64,000 bases of DNA from Dryocola sp051297175 (lineage in GTDB: Bacteria; Pseudomonadota; Gammaproteobacteria; Enterobacterales; Enterobacteriaceae). The notes under the pieces are model-generated. The model was not told the origin of the DNA and did not search any database. It worked only from the letters and a program-made list of their open reading frames with translations. The stretch spans positions 1,922,001 to 1,986,000 of the forward strand of contig NZ_JBINNY010000001.1 in NCBI RefSeq assembly GCF_051297175.1, given 5' to 3'. Of this stretch, positions 1-9,091 are shown piece after piece (position 1 is the stretch's first letter; each line of letters opens with the position of its first letter). The position numbers and the translations under genes are program-made.

Positions 1-879
1 AAAGACTCCATGGAAGAAGTGGCGGCCATCAAAGACATCGGCAACTACTTTGACCGTGCCGAATACATCAAGTGGAAATCCTTCCGCGATACCGATGATT
101 CCCGCTACATCGGCCTGACCATGCCGCGCGTGCTCGGCCGCCTGCCGTATGGCCCGGACACCGTGCCGGTGCGCAGCTTCAACTATGTTGAAGAAGTCAA
201 AGGCCCGGACCACGAGAAATACCTGTGGACCAACGCGTCGTTTGCCTTCGCCGCCAACATGGTGAAAAGCTTCATCAAGAACGGCTGGTGCGTGCAGATC
301 CGCGGCCCGCAGGCCGGCGGTGCCGTCACCGATCTGCCGATCCACCTGTACGATCTCGGCACCGGCAACCAGGTGAAGATCCCGAGTGAGGTGATGATCC
401 CGGAAACCCGCGAGTTCGAGTTCGCCAACCTCGGCTTCATCCCGCTGTCGTACTACAAAAACCGCGACTACTCGTGCTTCTTCTCCGCGAACTCCGCGCA
501 GAAGCCCGCGCTGTACGACACCGCCGATGCGACCGCCAACAGCCGCATCAACGCGCGTCTGCCGTACATCTTCCTGCTGTCGCGCATTGCCCACTACCTG
601 AAGCTTATCCAGCGTGAAAACATCGGCACCACCAAGGACCGCCGTCTGCTGGAGCTGGAGCTGAACACCTGGGTGCGCACGCTGGTCACCGAGATGACCG
701 ATCCGGGCGACGAGCTGCAGGCCTCTCACCCGCTGCGCGATGCGAAGGTGACCGTGGAAGACATCGAAGACAATCCGGGCTTCTTCCGCGTGAAGCTGTA
801 CGCCGTGCCGCACTTCCAGGTGGAAGGCATGGACGTGAATCTGTCGCTGGTTTCGCAGATGCCAAAAGCTAAAGGATAA
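1..879 (+). CDS. tssC: TssC, T6SS contractile sheath large subunit (3' part)
   Basis: The reading frame is open from the first base and ends in TAA at 877-879, so only the last ~292 codons of a protein usually near 500 residues are present; the true start lies upstream. The sequence shows typical TssC/VipB features, including the FANLGFIPLSYYKNRDY stretch and the late segment around NPGFFRVKLYAVPHFQVEG. TssC forms the contractile sheath with TssB in the cytoplasm. tssK follows 13 bases later, as in other T6SS operons. The family call is firm; the N-terminal half cannot be assessed. Confidence 0.95.
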   Translation, partial: KDSMEEVAAIKDIGNYFDRAEYIKWKSFRDTDDSRYIGLTMPRVLGRLPYGPDTVPVRSFNYVEEVKGPDHEKYLWTNASFAFAANMVKSFIKNGWCVQIRGPQAGGAVTDLPIHLYDLGTGNQVKIPSEVMIPETREFEFANLGFIPLSYYKNRDYSCFFSANSAQKPALYDTADATANSRINARLPYIFLLSRIAHYLKLIQRENIGTTKDRRLLELELNTWVRTLVTEMTDPGDELQASHPLRDAKVTVEDIEDNPGFFRVKLYAVPHFQVEGMDVNLSLVSQMPKAKG

Positions 880-892
880 GGTGGTTGCAGGG

Positions 893-2242
893 ATGAAAAT
901 TTACCGTCCACTGTGGAACGAGGGGGCTTTGCTGTCCCCTCAGCAGTTCCAGCAGCAGGCAGAGTGGGAATCGTTTCGCAGTGCCGGGGTGTCGGCACTG
1001 GCATCTCCTTTCCCATACGGAATAGAAAAAGTCGAGTTTGACGACAGGCTGCTTTCATCAGGGCTTATCCAGATTTTGCAGTTGAGGCTGTGGCTTGAGG
1101 ATGGCTCTCTTATTGATGCACAGAGCAGTGAGCTGCCACCCGTTCCCCGGGAACTGGACGCAGCGCTACTTGCAGGCCACGATGTAGTTACCGTGGTCAT
1201 TGCGCTGCCGTTGATGCAGCCCGGAATAACCAACGTTCAGCAGGAAAGCGTTATTGCCGACAGGCCGCTTCGCTATCGTGAGGAATGGGTGACCGTTCAG
1301 GATGCTTTTGGCGTTGAAGAAGAGTCCATGGCCGTCGCCCGGTTCAATTATTCCATCCGTTTTGCCCATGAAAGTAATGAGTCCTGGAAAACCTGTCCGG
1401 TCGCTCGCCTTATCAGAGACGGGCAGGAGGGATGGCGTCAGGATCCGACGTTTATTCCACCGCTGGCATTATTTTCAGCAAGTCCGTCGCTCCGTGAGCG
1501 CCTGGTCTTACTCAATCGTCAGCTTCGCTCCCGCCGCCAGCGTCTGATGTCGATGCGTCGTGAGAGCAACGAGCGTCTGGCTGATTTTGCGGTTGCAGAC
1601 GTTTCTCTTTTCTGGCTTTTAAATGCGCTGAACTCCCACGCCCGCGTGCTGGCAGAGTATGAACGTTTCCCGGCCCGTCATCCCGAACTCGTATGGGCAG
1701 AGCTCGCACGTCTGGCTGGCAGCATGCTGACGTTTTCTCTGGATCACGACCTTGATGCGATCCCGGGTTATGACCATGCACAACCGGCCAACGCTTTCCC
1801 GCCATTATTTGAGCTAATCACCGGTTTGCTGGAAGCCAGTCTTCCATCAAGAGTCATCGCACTGGAAATGTCGCGGCCTGATGAACAGACATGGAAAGCA
1901 AGCCTGCACGATATACGCCTACGTGAAGAAGCCGACCTGTATCTTTCCGTCCGCTCCGACGTTCCGGCCTGGCAGATTGCCGAAAGATTCCCGGCACTTT
2001 GCCAGGCAGGGTCGCCCGATGAAGTGAATGAAATTTACAGCGCCGCACTTAGAGGGATCCCACTGATTCCTGTAAGCCGAGTCCCTGCCGCACTGCCTGT
2101 GCGTATGGAAAACCAATATTTCGCGCTCGATATGGAAAGTGCTGCCGCCCGTGAGATGCAGGAGCAGGGCGTATGCATGTTCTATGTCCCTGCCCTAATG
2201 GGAACACTGGAACTTGAACTCTTTGCGGTGCTTCGCTCATGA
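893..2242 (+). CDS. tssK: TssK, T6SS baseplate subunit
   Basis: This 449-residue protein opens with MKIYRPLWNEG followed by LLSPQQFQQQ, the hallmark N-terminus of TssK (ImpJ/VasE). I chose ATG 893 because it begins exactly at this conserved block and has an AAGG about 11 bases upstream; an in-frame GTG at 881 would add only MVAG. TssK is a cytoplasmic trimer linking the TssF/TssG baseplate wedge to the TssL/TssM membrane complex. Its stop overlaps the next start (ATGA), so tssK and tssL are probably translationally coupled. Confidence 0.93.
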   Translation: MKIYRPLWNEGALLSPQQFQQQAEWESFRSAGVSALASPFPYGIEKVEFDDRLLSSGLIQILQLRLWLEDGSLIDAQSSELPPVPRELDAALLAGHDVVTVVIALPLMQPGITNVQQESVIADRPLRYREEWVTVQDAFGVEEESMAVARFNYSIRFAHESNESWKTCPVARLIRDGQEGWRQDPTFIPPLALFSASPSLRERLVLLNRQLRSRRQRLMSMRRESNERLADFAVADVSLFWLLNALNSHARVLAEYERFPARHPELVWAELARLAGSMLTFSLDHDLDAIPGYDHAQPANAFPPLFELITGLLEASLPSRVIALEMSRPDEQTWKASLHDIRLREEADLYLSVRSDVPAWQIAERFPALCQAGSPDEVNEIYSAALRGIPLIPVSRVPAALPVRMENQYFALDMESAAAREMQEQGVCMFYVPALMGTLELELFAVLRS

Positions 2243-2928
2243 GACAAGACATTGATATTGACCAGCTGATGGCAGAAACCTGGCTTACTGTCACCATGCT
2301 GAAGAAGGGGGCCGTCACACCTGACGGCACGGCTCTTTATGAGAAATGTGTCAGACAGGTTGAAAGCGTTCGTGAGGCGCTGGAGCGTGCCGGGTATGAC
2401 GATGACAGTATCGATCATATTTCCTATGCTCAGTGTGCCCTGTTGGATGAGGCCGTGATGGGGCGTAAAGCTGAAAAACCGGAAGATAATGACGAGGTAA
2501 CGCTTGATGCGGGTCAGTTAGCCTGGCGTAAAGCACCGCTACAGGCAAGGTTCTATGGCTCCCTTTACGCCGGTGAGGCTTTGTGGGACCGCATTGCCGA
2601 AATACTGCACCAGCCAGCACCCCTCGATGCGGTCCTGATTTGCTTTCACCGTGTAATCGCACTGGGTTTTCAAGGGCAATATAGCCTTAAGGCGGTTAGC
2701 CAGACGCAGCGTGATGAAGTGATCAAAGCCCTTTCAGAGCGTGTTCCTCAACCCGATGCGGGACTCTCTCTCGTGGTTCACCGGACGGGCAAACATCGTT
2801 ACAGCCTGATGCGTTCGGTCTGGTTCTGGATTGTGCTGGCGGTTCTCCTGACTGCGGCTACCTGGTGGGGTGGGCATCTGTGGCTTCAGGCGCTGCTGTC
2901 TGCGCAAATTCCGGGGCTGACACCGTAA
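2239..2928 (+). CDS. tssL: TssL, DotU-type T6SS inner-membrane protein
   Basis: The 229-residue product has an N-terminal cytoplasmic DotU/TssL domain (residues ~1-190, including a YAQCALLDEAVMG motif typical of the family) and one C-terminal membrane segment at about residues 192-215 (WFWIVLAVLLTAATWW). It is therefore a tail-anchored protein without a fused OmpA domain; the OmpA domain is supplied by the next gene. TssL joins TssM and TssJ in the trans-envelope complex. The start overlaps the tssK stop by 4 bases and the stop shares one base with the next ATG. Confidence 0.93.
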   Translation: MRQDIDIDQLMAETWLTVTMLKKGAVTPDGTALYEKCVRQVESVREALERAGYDDDSIDHISYAQCALLDEAVMGRKAEKPEDNDEVTLDAGQLAWRKAPLQARFYGSLYAGEALWDRIAEILHQPAPLDAVLICFHRVIALGFQGQYSLKAVSQTQRDEVIKALSERVPQPDAGLSLVVHRTGKHRYSLMRSVWFWIVLAVLLTAATWWGGHLWLQALLSAQIPGLTP

Positions 2929-4607
2929 TGCGTAAATCAGTCATCGTATCGGTTGTTATACATACTCTGGCAGGCGCTGCGGCGCTGCTGTGGCTGCTCT
3001 GGTATTTCATCCCCCTCAGTAACGCATTGAAGAGTCTGGCAACGGTCGTCCTATTTATTGTGGCTGGCTGGACTGTCTGGAAAAACTGCCGGTATAGCAC
3101 GCCGCAGTCTGACGAAACCGAATTATCGGTCGAACTGCCGTTACTCGATACCCAAGGACCGATTGTTCTGGTGTGTGGCGATGACCTTGAGGCGTTATTT
3201 CAGGGGCAACAACTCAGGAAGACCGCGCAAGGATGGTGGCACTTGGTTGGCGATGTCAGCCGGTTAACGGATGTTGTGCGCAACATACTGATGCAGCAAC
3301 CCCGTCAGGCCGGACAGCTTTCGGTGATGTATAGGTGTCTGCCCGACAAACATCAGGATGAGCCAGTTCTGCGATCTTCACTGAAAACACTCCGTCAGCA
3401 GGTTCGTCAGATGAAAGCACTGACCGGATTTACGCTGCCGGTGGTAGTGAGCTGCGAGTTTTCAGGGCCAGTGACACCCTGGGTGATTGTTCGCGGAGAC
3501 AGTCCGGTAGTGTGTTCGTCAAGTGAGCCACCTCAGGCATTGGTGGACTGGCAGCAGACGGAAAATAATCTCGTGGTTCTCCCGGTTCTCGGCCAGGCAT
3601 TCGCTTTTATCCGGGAGACATTACTCGATGAACTGGATAAGGCTGACCGGCTCATCCCTCCCGTTCGCCCGTTCGCCGTGACATTACGCCTCGGTGCAAC
3701 CATGCCTGAAACTCATTCACTCTGGTCTCGCTGGTTGTATTTACGTTCCTGTTTGCAGTTGTCATGCGCGGTCGCAGCCGACGATGCAGCCAGCCGTTTT
3801 CCCGATGCGGTTCTGCCGTTGCTTGCTCCTTTTGCCTCCCCGACTCAGGGGGGTCAGCGTACCCGCAGCCTGGTGATGTTGGTGTGGCTGTGTGCCCTGG
3901 CCGCGCTGGGCTTTTCTGCATGCAATAACCGGGACTTGATCCGGCAGGTCAGTAACGATCTCCAGCGTTGGTCCGCTATTCCAATGGATCATTACGTACC
4001 TAAAGCACAATCACTTGCGGTGCTGAAACAGGATGCTCTTCTACTTGAACGCTGGCAGCGTCAGGGTGAACCCATCCGCTACAGCCTTGGCTATTATCCC
4101 GGACAGCGTCTGTGGTTTGCCCTGCAACGGACAATTGATACGTATCTTCCTCGGCCGACTCCTGCACCCAAGCCTGTTCCAAAAATTGTCCGTCTTGACA
4201 GCATGTCGCTGTTTGATTCCGGAAAAGCACGTTTGAAAGACGGCTCGACCAAAATCCTCGTCAACGCGCTGGTGGACATTAAAGCCAAACCGGGCTGGCT
4301 GATCGTCGTTAGCGGTCACACGGACGACACCGGCAGCGTGTCGCTCAACCAGTCACTTTCACTGCAAAGAGCGGAATCCGTTCGCAACTGGATGCGGGAT
4401 ACGGGGGATGTGCCGGAAAGTTGTTTTGCGGTGCAGGGGTACGGCGACAGCCGTCCGATTGCTTCTAACGATACCCCTGAAGGCCGTGCGCATAACCGGC
4501 GTGTGGAGATCAGTCTGGTGCCGCAGGCAGATGCCTGTCGTCTGTCAGGCAATAAGACTGCATCACAGGGAGAAGTTGGCGTTGTGACACAAGAAATGGA
4601 GAAATAA
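2928..4607 (+). CDS. T6SS-associated OmpA-domain membrane protein
   Basis: A 559-residue protein with two N-terminal membrane segments (~6-27 and ~34-50), a third near residue 313 (VMLVWLCALAALGF), and a C-terminal OmpA/MotB peptidoglycan-binding domain (~420-545) with the motifs SGHTDDTGS, NQSLSLQRAESV and GRAHNRRVEI. Such proteins can anchor the T6SS membrane complex to peptidoglycan. ATG 2928 overlaps the tssL stop by one base and is preferred to an upstream in-frame start inside tssL. The domain is clear; the exact subtype (TagL-like) is inferred from position. Confidence 0.88.
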   Translation: MRKSVIVSVVIHTLAGAAALLWLLWYFIPLSNALKSLATVVLFIVAGWTVWKNCRYSTPQSDETELSVELPLLDTQGPIVLVCGDDLEALFQGQQLRKTAQGWWHLVGDVSRLTDVVRNILMQQPRQAGQLSVMYRCLPDKHQDEPVLRSSLKTLRQQVRQMKALTGFTLPVVVSCEFSGPVTPWVIVRGDSPVVCSSSEPPQALVDWQQTENNLVVLPVLGQAFAFIRETLLDELDKADRLIPPVRPFAVTLRLGATMPETHSLWSRWLYLRSCLQLSCAVAADDAASRFPDAVLPLLAPFASPTQGGQRTRSLVMLVWLCALAALGFSACNNRDLIRQVSNDLQRWSAIPMDHYVPKAQSLAVLKQDALLLERWQRQGEPIRYSLGYYPGQRLWFALQRTIDTYLPRPTPAPKPVPKIVRLDSMSLFDSGKARLKDGSTKILVNALVDIKAKPGWLIVVSGHTDDTGSVSLNQSLSLQRAESVRNWMRDTGDVPESCFAVQGYGDSRPIASNDTPEGRAHNRRVEISLVPQADACRLSGNKTASQGEVGVVTQEMEK

Positions 4608-4611
4608 AAAC

Positions 4612-4695
4612 GTGGTAACTGCAGCCTATATGTGGCTGAAGGGTGTCGGCAGCATCATTCATTCCGACACCAGCAAAGAACGTACTGCCGCGTAA
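4612..4695 (+). pseudogene. hcp: hcp relic (N- and C-terminal ends only)
   Basis: A 27-codon frame starting GTG 4612 (internal ATG 4630) reads VVTAAYMWLKGVG, then SIIHSDTSKERTAA and a stop. From memory of enterobacterial Hcp proteins, the front resembles the Hcp N-terminus (PVYLWLKDDGG) and the back the Hcp C-terminus (GNIIHSDSWNERTTA). About 130 internal codons would be missing. The position, between the OmpA-domain gene and vgrG, is where hcp usually sits. I read this as an internally deleted hcp; a functional Hcp must then be encoded elsewhere. Confidence 0.65.
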
Positions 4696-5031
4696 AGCCC
4701 AAACGGGCTGATGAAAGTCATCCCGTAAGGTGGATTTTGTCGTTATCTGCCCGGACAGCTCCACAAGTTACTTTGAGCACTAACCTGCAACCTTATGCGC
4801 TTTGGTCTCCTAATCAAAAGGAATAGCGATGGGCGGTAGCGTGCCCTGAATCTGAGATAACCAAGCAAAGTGATGCAGGTCAATCGGTCGGACATTCACG
4901 CAGCATAAACAAGTCATCGAATGTTAGCCGGTTTCCCTTTGGCTGCCGCAGTGTGAAGAAAGGCGTCTGTCGGGAAACTATTCATCAGTTCAATATTTTT
5001 TATAGTTGAATAAAATTAAGGAACAATAAAT
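4696..5031. other. Intergenic stretch after hcp relic
   Basis: No supported gene. A short hairpin (AGCCC-AAAC-GGGCT, 4696-4709) follows the hcp relic without a T-run, so it is at most a weak terminator. The stretch becomes AT-rich toward 4980-5031, where AAGGAA (5019-5024) lies upstream of the next gene. Confidence 0.4.
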
Positions 5032-5850
5032 ATGTATAAGAAGTTTATAGCAGTATCAATTCTTTCATTGTTATCTCAGGGGGCTTCTGCGGGCTTATTT
5101 GACTCAAATGACTTTAAGTGTGGAAGAGAAGATGCGAACAATGCCATCCTGAAATATATTAAGGATGAAGCGTCAGGGGTACTGCAGAGTAAATATCTTG
5201 CGGCCGGGAAAAGTGGATTCAGCAGGTCGCTAAATGACTATCAAGGTGAACTTGATGCAATAAATATCTCTGCTTCAAACATTTCAACGATGCGGACTAA
5301 AGATGATGAGTTGAGCTGTAGCGCGTCCATTTCCTTTAAAGTCTCACCCGCAACGCTTACTGTCATTGGTGATGATCCAACAAGGCTCTATCGTATCACT
5401 CAGGGAAGTGGGAAGTTTAATAATGGGAATGTAGTCTGGAAGAATGTGACGTATCAACTGAAGTTGGCAGATAACGGTAAAGATATCCAGCTGGATAACT
5501 TAAGTAACTATAACGAGATTACGCTTTCCCTCTATCAGTCATCCCTGATGGGGGTCGATAAAGAGACTATTATTCAAGGGAATGGTCAAAGCAGGGTGGT
5601 GATTGCTAAGCATAAATACGATGAATCCGACATTTACTTGAATCAGGTTTGGAAAGGTCTTCCTGAGTCCGCAAGAAATTCAATGCGTCGAGAACAGGGG
5701 GTGTGGGTGAATCAGAAAGCAGCTAAATGTGGGAAGTTATCTGACGCAGAGCTCTCAACTACGCCTGCGGAACAACGAGTTAAAATATACCAATGTCAGG
5801 AAAAACTCACGCAGGAACGTATCGTTTTTTTAGGTGGTGAAGAAGAGTGA
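5032..5850 (+). CDS. Exported protein of unknown function in T6SS cluster
   Basis: A 272-residue protein with a clear Sec signal peptide (MYKKFIAVSILSLLSQGASA, cleavage about residue 20), hence probably periplasmic. Four cysteines (FKCGRE, LSCSAS, AAKCGK, YQCQEK) could form two disulfides. I do not recognise the family. The gene is more AT-rich than the T6SS structural genes and stands alone between the hcp relic and vgrG, a place where immunity or accessory proteins often lie. A role as an immunity protein is inference only. Confidence 0.7.
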   Translation: MYKKFIAVSILSLLSQGASAGLFDSNDFKCGREDANNAILKYIKDEASGVLQSKYLAAGKSGFSRSLNDYQGELDAINISASNISTMRTKDDELSCSASISFKVSPATLTVIGDDPTRLYRITQGSGKFNNGNVVWKNVTYQLKLADNGKDIQLDNLSNYNEITLSLYQSSLMGVDKETIIQGNGQSRVVIAKHKYDESDIYLNQVWKGLPESARNSMRREQGVWVNQKAAKCGKLSDAELSTTPAEQRVKIYQCQEKLTQERIVFLGGEEE

Positions 5851-6108
5851 AAGTTTTGATGCCATAAGAATTAAGCATCATCTTTATTTTTATTTTTTAG
5901 CGTCTGAACTTGTTTGCAAAACGAACGTTATTCATTATTGAATGAGGTTGTCGGTATATTGTCGATATTTGATTTGTAATTTCTGATAATAAGTGTTGGA
6001 AACGGATTTCTTAATTCAGCACCTCTAAGTAATGCGTCAATACGTATCGATAAATTCTGGAGTGGCTCAACTACTTCAAAGGATATTTATATTTAAAGGA
6101 TTCCTGGG

Positions 6109-8466
6109 ATGAATGGTTCTCTGGCAAATATTACTGAGGGATTGGCTCGACGACTGCCTGGTCAGTCCCGCTACTGGATGGATGTTCATGACTGTGCTGA
6201 ATTTCTTGATGTCCTGAAATTCAATTCGGTCGAGTCGTTGAGCCAGCCATGGCGTTATGACATCTCCGTTACCTGTGCAACAAAGGATATCAACAGTGCG
6301 ACGTTACTGTTAAAACCCGCATCTTTTACGCTCCAGACGCCGGTGTTTACCGAGGCTCCCGCTATCCCTGTGCGTACTGTCTATGGCGTGGTCGAGTCGT
6401 TTAAACGTATTTCCACTTCAAAAGAGGATACCGTTTACGCCCTGGCACTGGTCCCACGCATAGCCTTGTTAGCGCATACGAAAGGCAGTGAGGTTTTCCT
6501 CAATCAGTCTGTTACTGAAGTTGTCGAGCAGGTATTACGTAAGCACGGGCTGGAAGGGGCGGACTTTGAGTTCCGCCTGTCCCGTGAGTACGCAGCCCGT
6601 GAGCTGATTACCCAGTGGCGGGAAACCGATCTGGAGTTTGTTCAACGTCTGCTGGCCGAAGTGGGTATTTTCTGGCGCTTTGAAATGGATGCCCGTCTTG
6701 AACAGGACGTGGTGATTTTCCAGGACACCCAAGAGCACTACCAGTTTGGCGTGACCCTGCCGTTACGCAACCAGGCAGGGATGAGCGACAGTGGGCAGGA
6801 AAGTATCTGGGATGTTCACACGGCTTATCACGTTGTCAGTGGTAGCGTGGCGACTCGGGATTACAATTACCGCGATGCACTCACGCCTAAGGACAGCACG
6901 GAAAGCATTAGCAGCTGTGAGGGTATCACGACAGGTGAAACCTACCATTACGCGGAGCCGTTCCTGACGGAGGGCGATACAGAAAGCACCGAAACCGGCG
7001 CTTACTTTGCTCGTCTGCGCCACGAACGCATTCTGAATGCGCAATCGGCCGTCAGCGGGTGTACCTCCAGTCCTCATCTGGCCCCGGGGCAGGTTCTGGA
7101 AACTGATGCCAGCCTGCCGGATGTCGTTAATGACGGCATTGTTATCACTACGGTACGCTCCAGCGGCTCGCGTAAAGACAGCTTCCAGATGACGTTTGAA
7201 GGTATCCCGTACAGCGAGACGGTCTGTTACCGTCCGGCACTGCTTAACCGGCCGGTCATTTCCGGTTCACTGCCCGCCCGTGTCGAGAGTTCCCAGAAAG
7301 GTGATACTTACGCCTGGCTTGATGACCAGGGGCGTTACCGTGTGAAGCTGGACTTTGACCGTAACGGCACCGAACAGGGCTATGCCTACCTTTGGCTGCG
7401 GATGGCAAAATCCTATGCCGGTGATACCTACGGCTGGCATGCGCCGCTCCTCGATGGCACCGAGGTGTCGGTGGTATTCGACAGCGGCGATCCGGACCGC
7501 CCGTATATCGCTTATGCCCAGCATGACTCCGAACATCCCGACCACGTCACCAGCGGCAATCACACGAGAAACATCTGGCGGACCCCGGCCAACAACAAGA
7601 TGCGTATGGAAGACAAGCGGGGCGAGGAGCATATCAAACTTGCTACTGAACACGGCAAAACCCAGCTGAACATGGGCCATCTGGTCAACGCCCAGCGTGA
7701 ACAACGCGGCACCGGCTTTGAGCTGCGCACGGACGAGTTTGGTGCGGTACGTGCGGCCAAAGGCATCTTCCTGACGGCGGACGCACAGTCAAAAGCGCAG
7801 GGGGCGGTGCTTGAAATGACGCCTGCGGTTAATCAGGTGAACCAGGCCAATAGCCAGATGCAGTCCCTGAACAGCGCCGCTGAAGCAGCCGGTGCGCTGG
7901 CGTCCGATATCGATACCCAAATAAACCTTATGACAAACCGGCTCAAAGACCTCCAGTCTGCCGTGCTGCTGGCAACCGCTCCCCAGGGCGTGGCGTTTAC
8001 CTCCGGTGAACATCTCCAGATGAGCAGTACGAAGAACACCATGATTAACGCTGGTCAGCACCTCGATGTAGGTGCCATGAAGAACCTGTCAGTGACTGCG
8101 GAAAAGGCACTGGGTCTGTTTGTCCATAAAGAGGGTGCGAAGATTGTTGCCAACCAGGGGGATGTCGAGATTCAGGCGCAGCACAATACCCTGGCGCTGT
8201 TCTCGCAAAAGCAGCTGACGGTGACCAGTAGTGAAGACGAAATTATTATTAGTACGCCAGAAACACTGACGCTGAACGGTGGCGGGTCGTATCTGAGGCT
8301 GAGTAAGAACGGGATTGAACACGGTTCCTCCGGTGATTTCATAATGAAGACTTCAAACTATCTTGTACCGGGTACCGGCGCAAACCTTCCCAATGAAACA
8401 CCCAATTTCAGCCTGACGGATATCACTCAGGAAAGCAAAATCAACAGCAAATCTTTCAATGACTAA
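6109..8466 (+). CDS. vgrG: VgrG/TssI spike protein 1
   Basis: A 785-residue VgrG. It has the N-terminal gp27-like domain with the EYAARELITQWRETDLEFVQRLLAE region, the gp5-like OB fold region around FDRNGTEQGYAYLWLRMA, and the long C-terminal needle (DUF2345-like, ~550-750) with the GEEHIKLATEHG and TSGEHLQM segments. VgrG trimers cap the Hcp tube and carry effectors. The core closely matches the second VgrG at 21856-24186, but the last ~45 residues differ completely, suggesting different cargo. The cargo candidates are the genes immediately downstream. Confidence 0.95.
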   Translation: MNGSLANITEGLARRLPGQSRYWMDVHDCAEFLDVLKFNSVESLSQPWRYDISVTCATKDINSATLLLKPASFTLQTPVFTEAPAIPVRTVYGVVESFKRISTSKEDTVYALALVPRIALLAHTKGSEVFLNQSVTEVVEQVLRKHGLEGADFEFRLSREYAARELITQWRETDLEFVQRLLAEVGIFWRFEMDARLEQDVVIFQDTQEHYQFGVTLPLRNQAGMSDSGQESIWDVHTAYHVVSGSVATRDYNYRDALTPKDSTESISSCEGITTGETYHYAEPFLTEGDTESTETGAYFARLRHERILNAQSAVSGCTSSPHLAPGQVLETDASLPDVVNDGIVITTVRSSGSRKDSFQMTFEGIPYSETVCYRPALLNRPVISGSLPARVESSQKGDTYAWLDDQGRYRVKLDFDRNGTEQGYAYLWLRMAKSYAGDTYGWHAPLLDGTEVSVVFDSGDPDRPYIAYAQHDSEHPDHVTSGNHTRNIWRTPANNKMRMEDKRGEEHIKLATEHGKTQLNMGHLVNAQREQRGTGFELRTDEFGAVRAAKGIFLTADAQSKAQGAVLEMTPAVNQVNQANSQMQSLNSAAEAAGALASDIDTQINLMTNRLKDLQSAVLLATAPQGVAFTSGEHLQMSSTKNTMINAGQHLDVGAMKNLSVTAEKALGLFVHKEGAKIVANQGDVEIQAQHNTLALFSQKQLTVTSSEDEIIISTPETLTLNGGGSYLRLSKNGIEHGSSGDFIMKTSNYLVPGTGANLPNETPNFSLTDITQESKINSKSFND

Positions 8467-8472
8467 GGGCTG

Positions 8473-9018
8473 ATGATGGGTCCATTAATTCCTCATATGC
8501 GTAATGTGTTTTTATTTGCATTTTTGCTTTGTTTATCAAATTTTACACTGGCATCCGAGCAAACAAGCCCAGAAAGCATCGTGTACAATTTTTATAAGTC
8601 ATATTTGAAAGAAGAATCATCGGGCAACAGTCGATTTCTCAGCCAATATGTTTCTGATGAATTAATGAAAAGCATTAACGACTTAATGATGTGTAATTAT
8701 GATTCTGATGATTCAGTGTCGGCAGAAGAACTCGAAAGGAAATGTTCACAAAAGCGCGAATGCAAGCAGTTTAAAGGGCGTTATATTTGTAACTGGCATG
8801 GTGCTTGAGTTGATACTGATGTAGATTATTTTTCAAAATCACAAGATATTTATCCTTCATGGAAAGCAAGTATAAGTACCTTTGATGTATCTCAGAAAAA
8901 GAATGACTCTTCAGTCAACGTTATTTTAGGCGCGGGTTCCGAGCCTAAAGTTAAATTTAAGGTTGTTCTGGAAAGAATTGATGGGAAGTGGAAAATAACC
9001 AGCGTAACGGAACAATAA
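8473..9018 (+). pseudogene. DUF3828-like exported protein interrupted by in-frame TGA
   Basis: The frame encodes a signal peptide (MRNVFLFAFLLCLSNFTLA) and a small domain starting SPESIVYNFYKSYL, closely resembling the next gene's GEIVENFYHNYL. It stops at TGA 8806-8808, but the same frame stays open for 69 more codons to TAA 9016-9018. That extension (VDTDVDYFSKSQDI ... ERIDGKWKITSVTEQ) looks like the missing half of the fold, including a GKWKI motif equivalent to the neighbour's GNWLM. A TGG-to-TGA nonsense change is the simplest explanation. The family assignment (DUF3828/NTF2-like) is from pattern recognition. If translated, a 111-residue truncated product results. Confidence 0.7.
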
Positions 9019-9091
9019 TAACGTGGTCATTTACTAAATTTCTCACCTTGACTACTCGTACAAATACCAATATATCTACGGAGAGACGTTC

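Noticed and set aside
3652..4319. Several minus-strand frames opposite the OmpA-domain gene
   Set aside because: They overlap one another and a well-supported plus-strand gene, and show no protein motif.
8806..8808. TGA as a selenocysteine codon
   Set aside because: No SECIS-like hairpin is visible just after the TGA, and the gene family is not a redox selenoprotein. Nonsense mutation is simpler.
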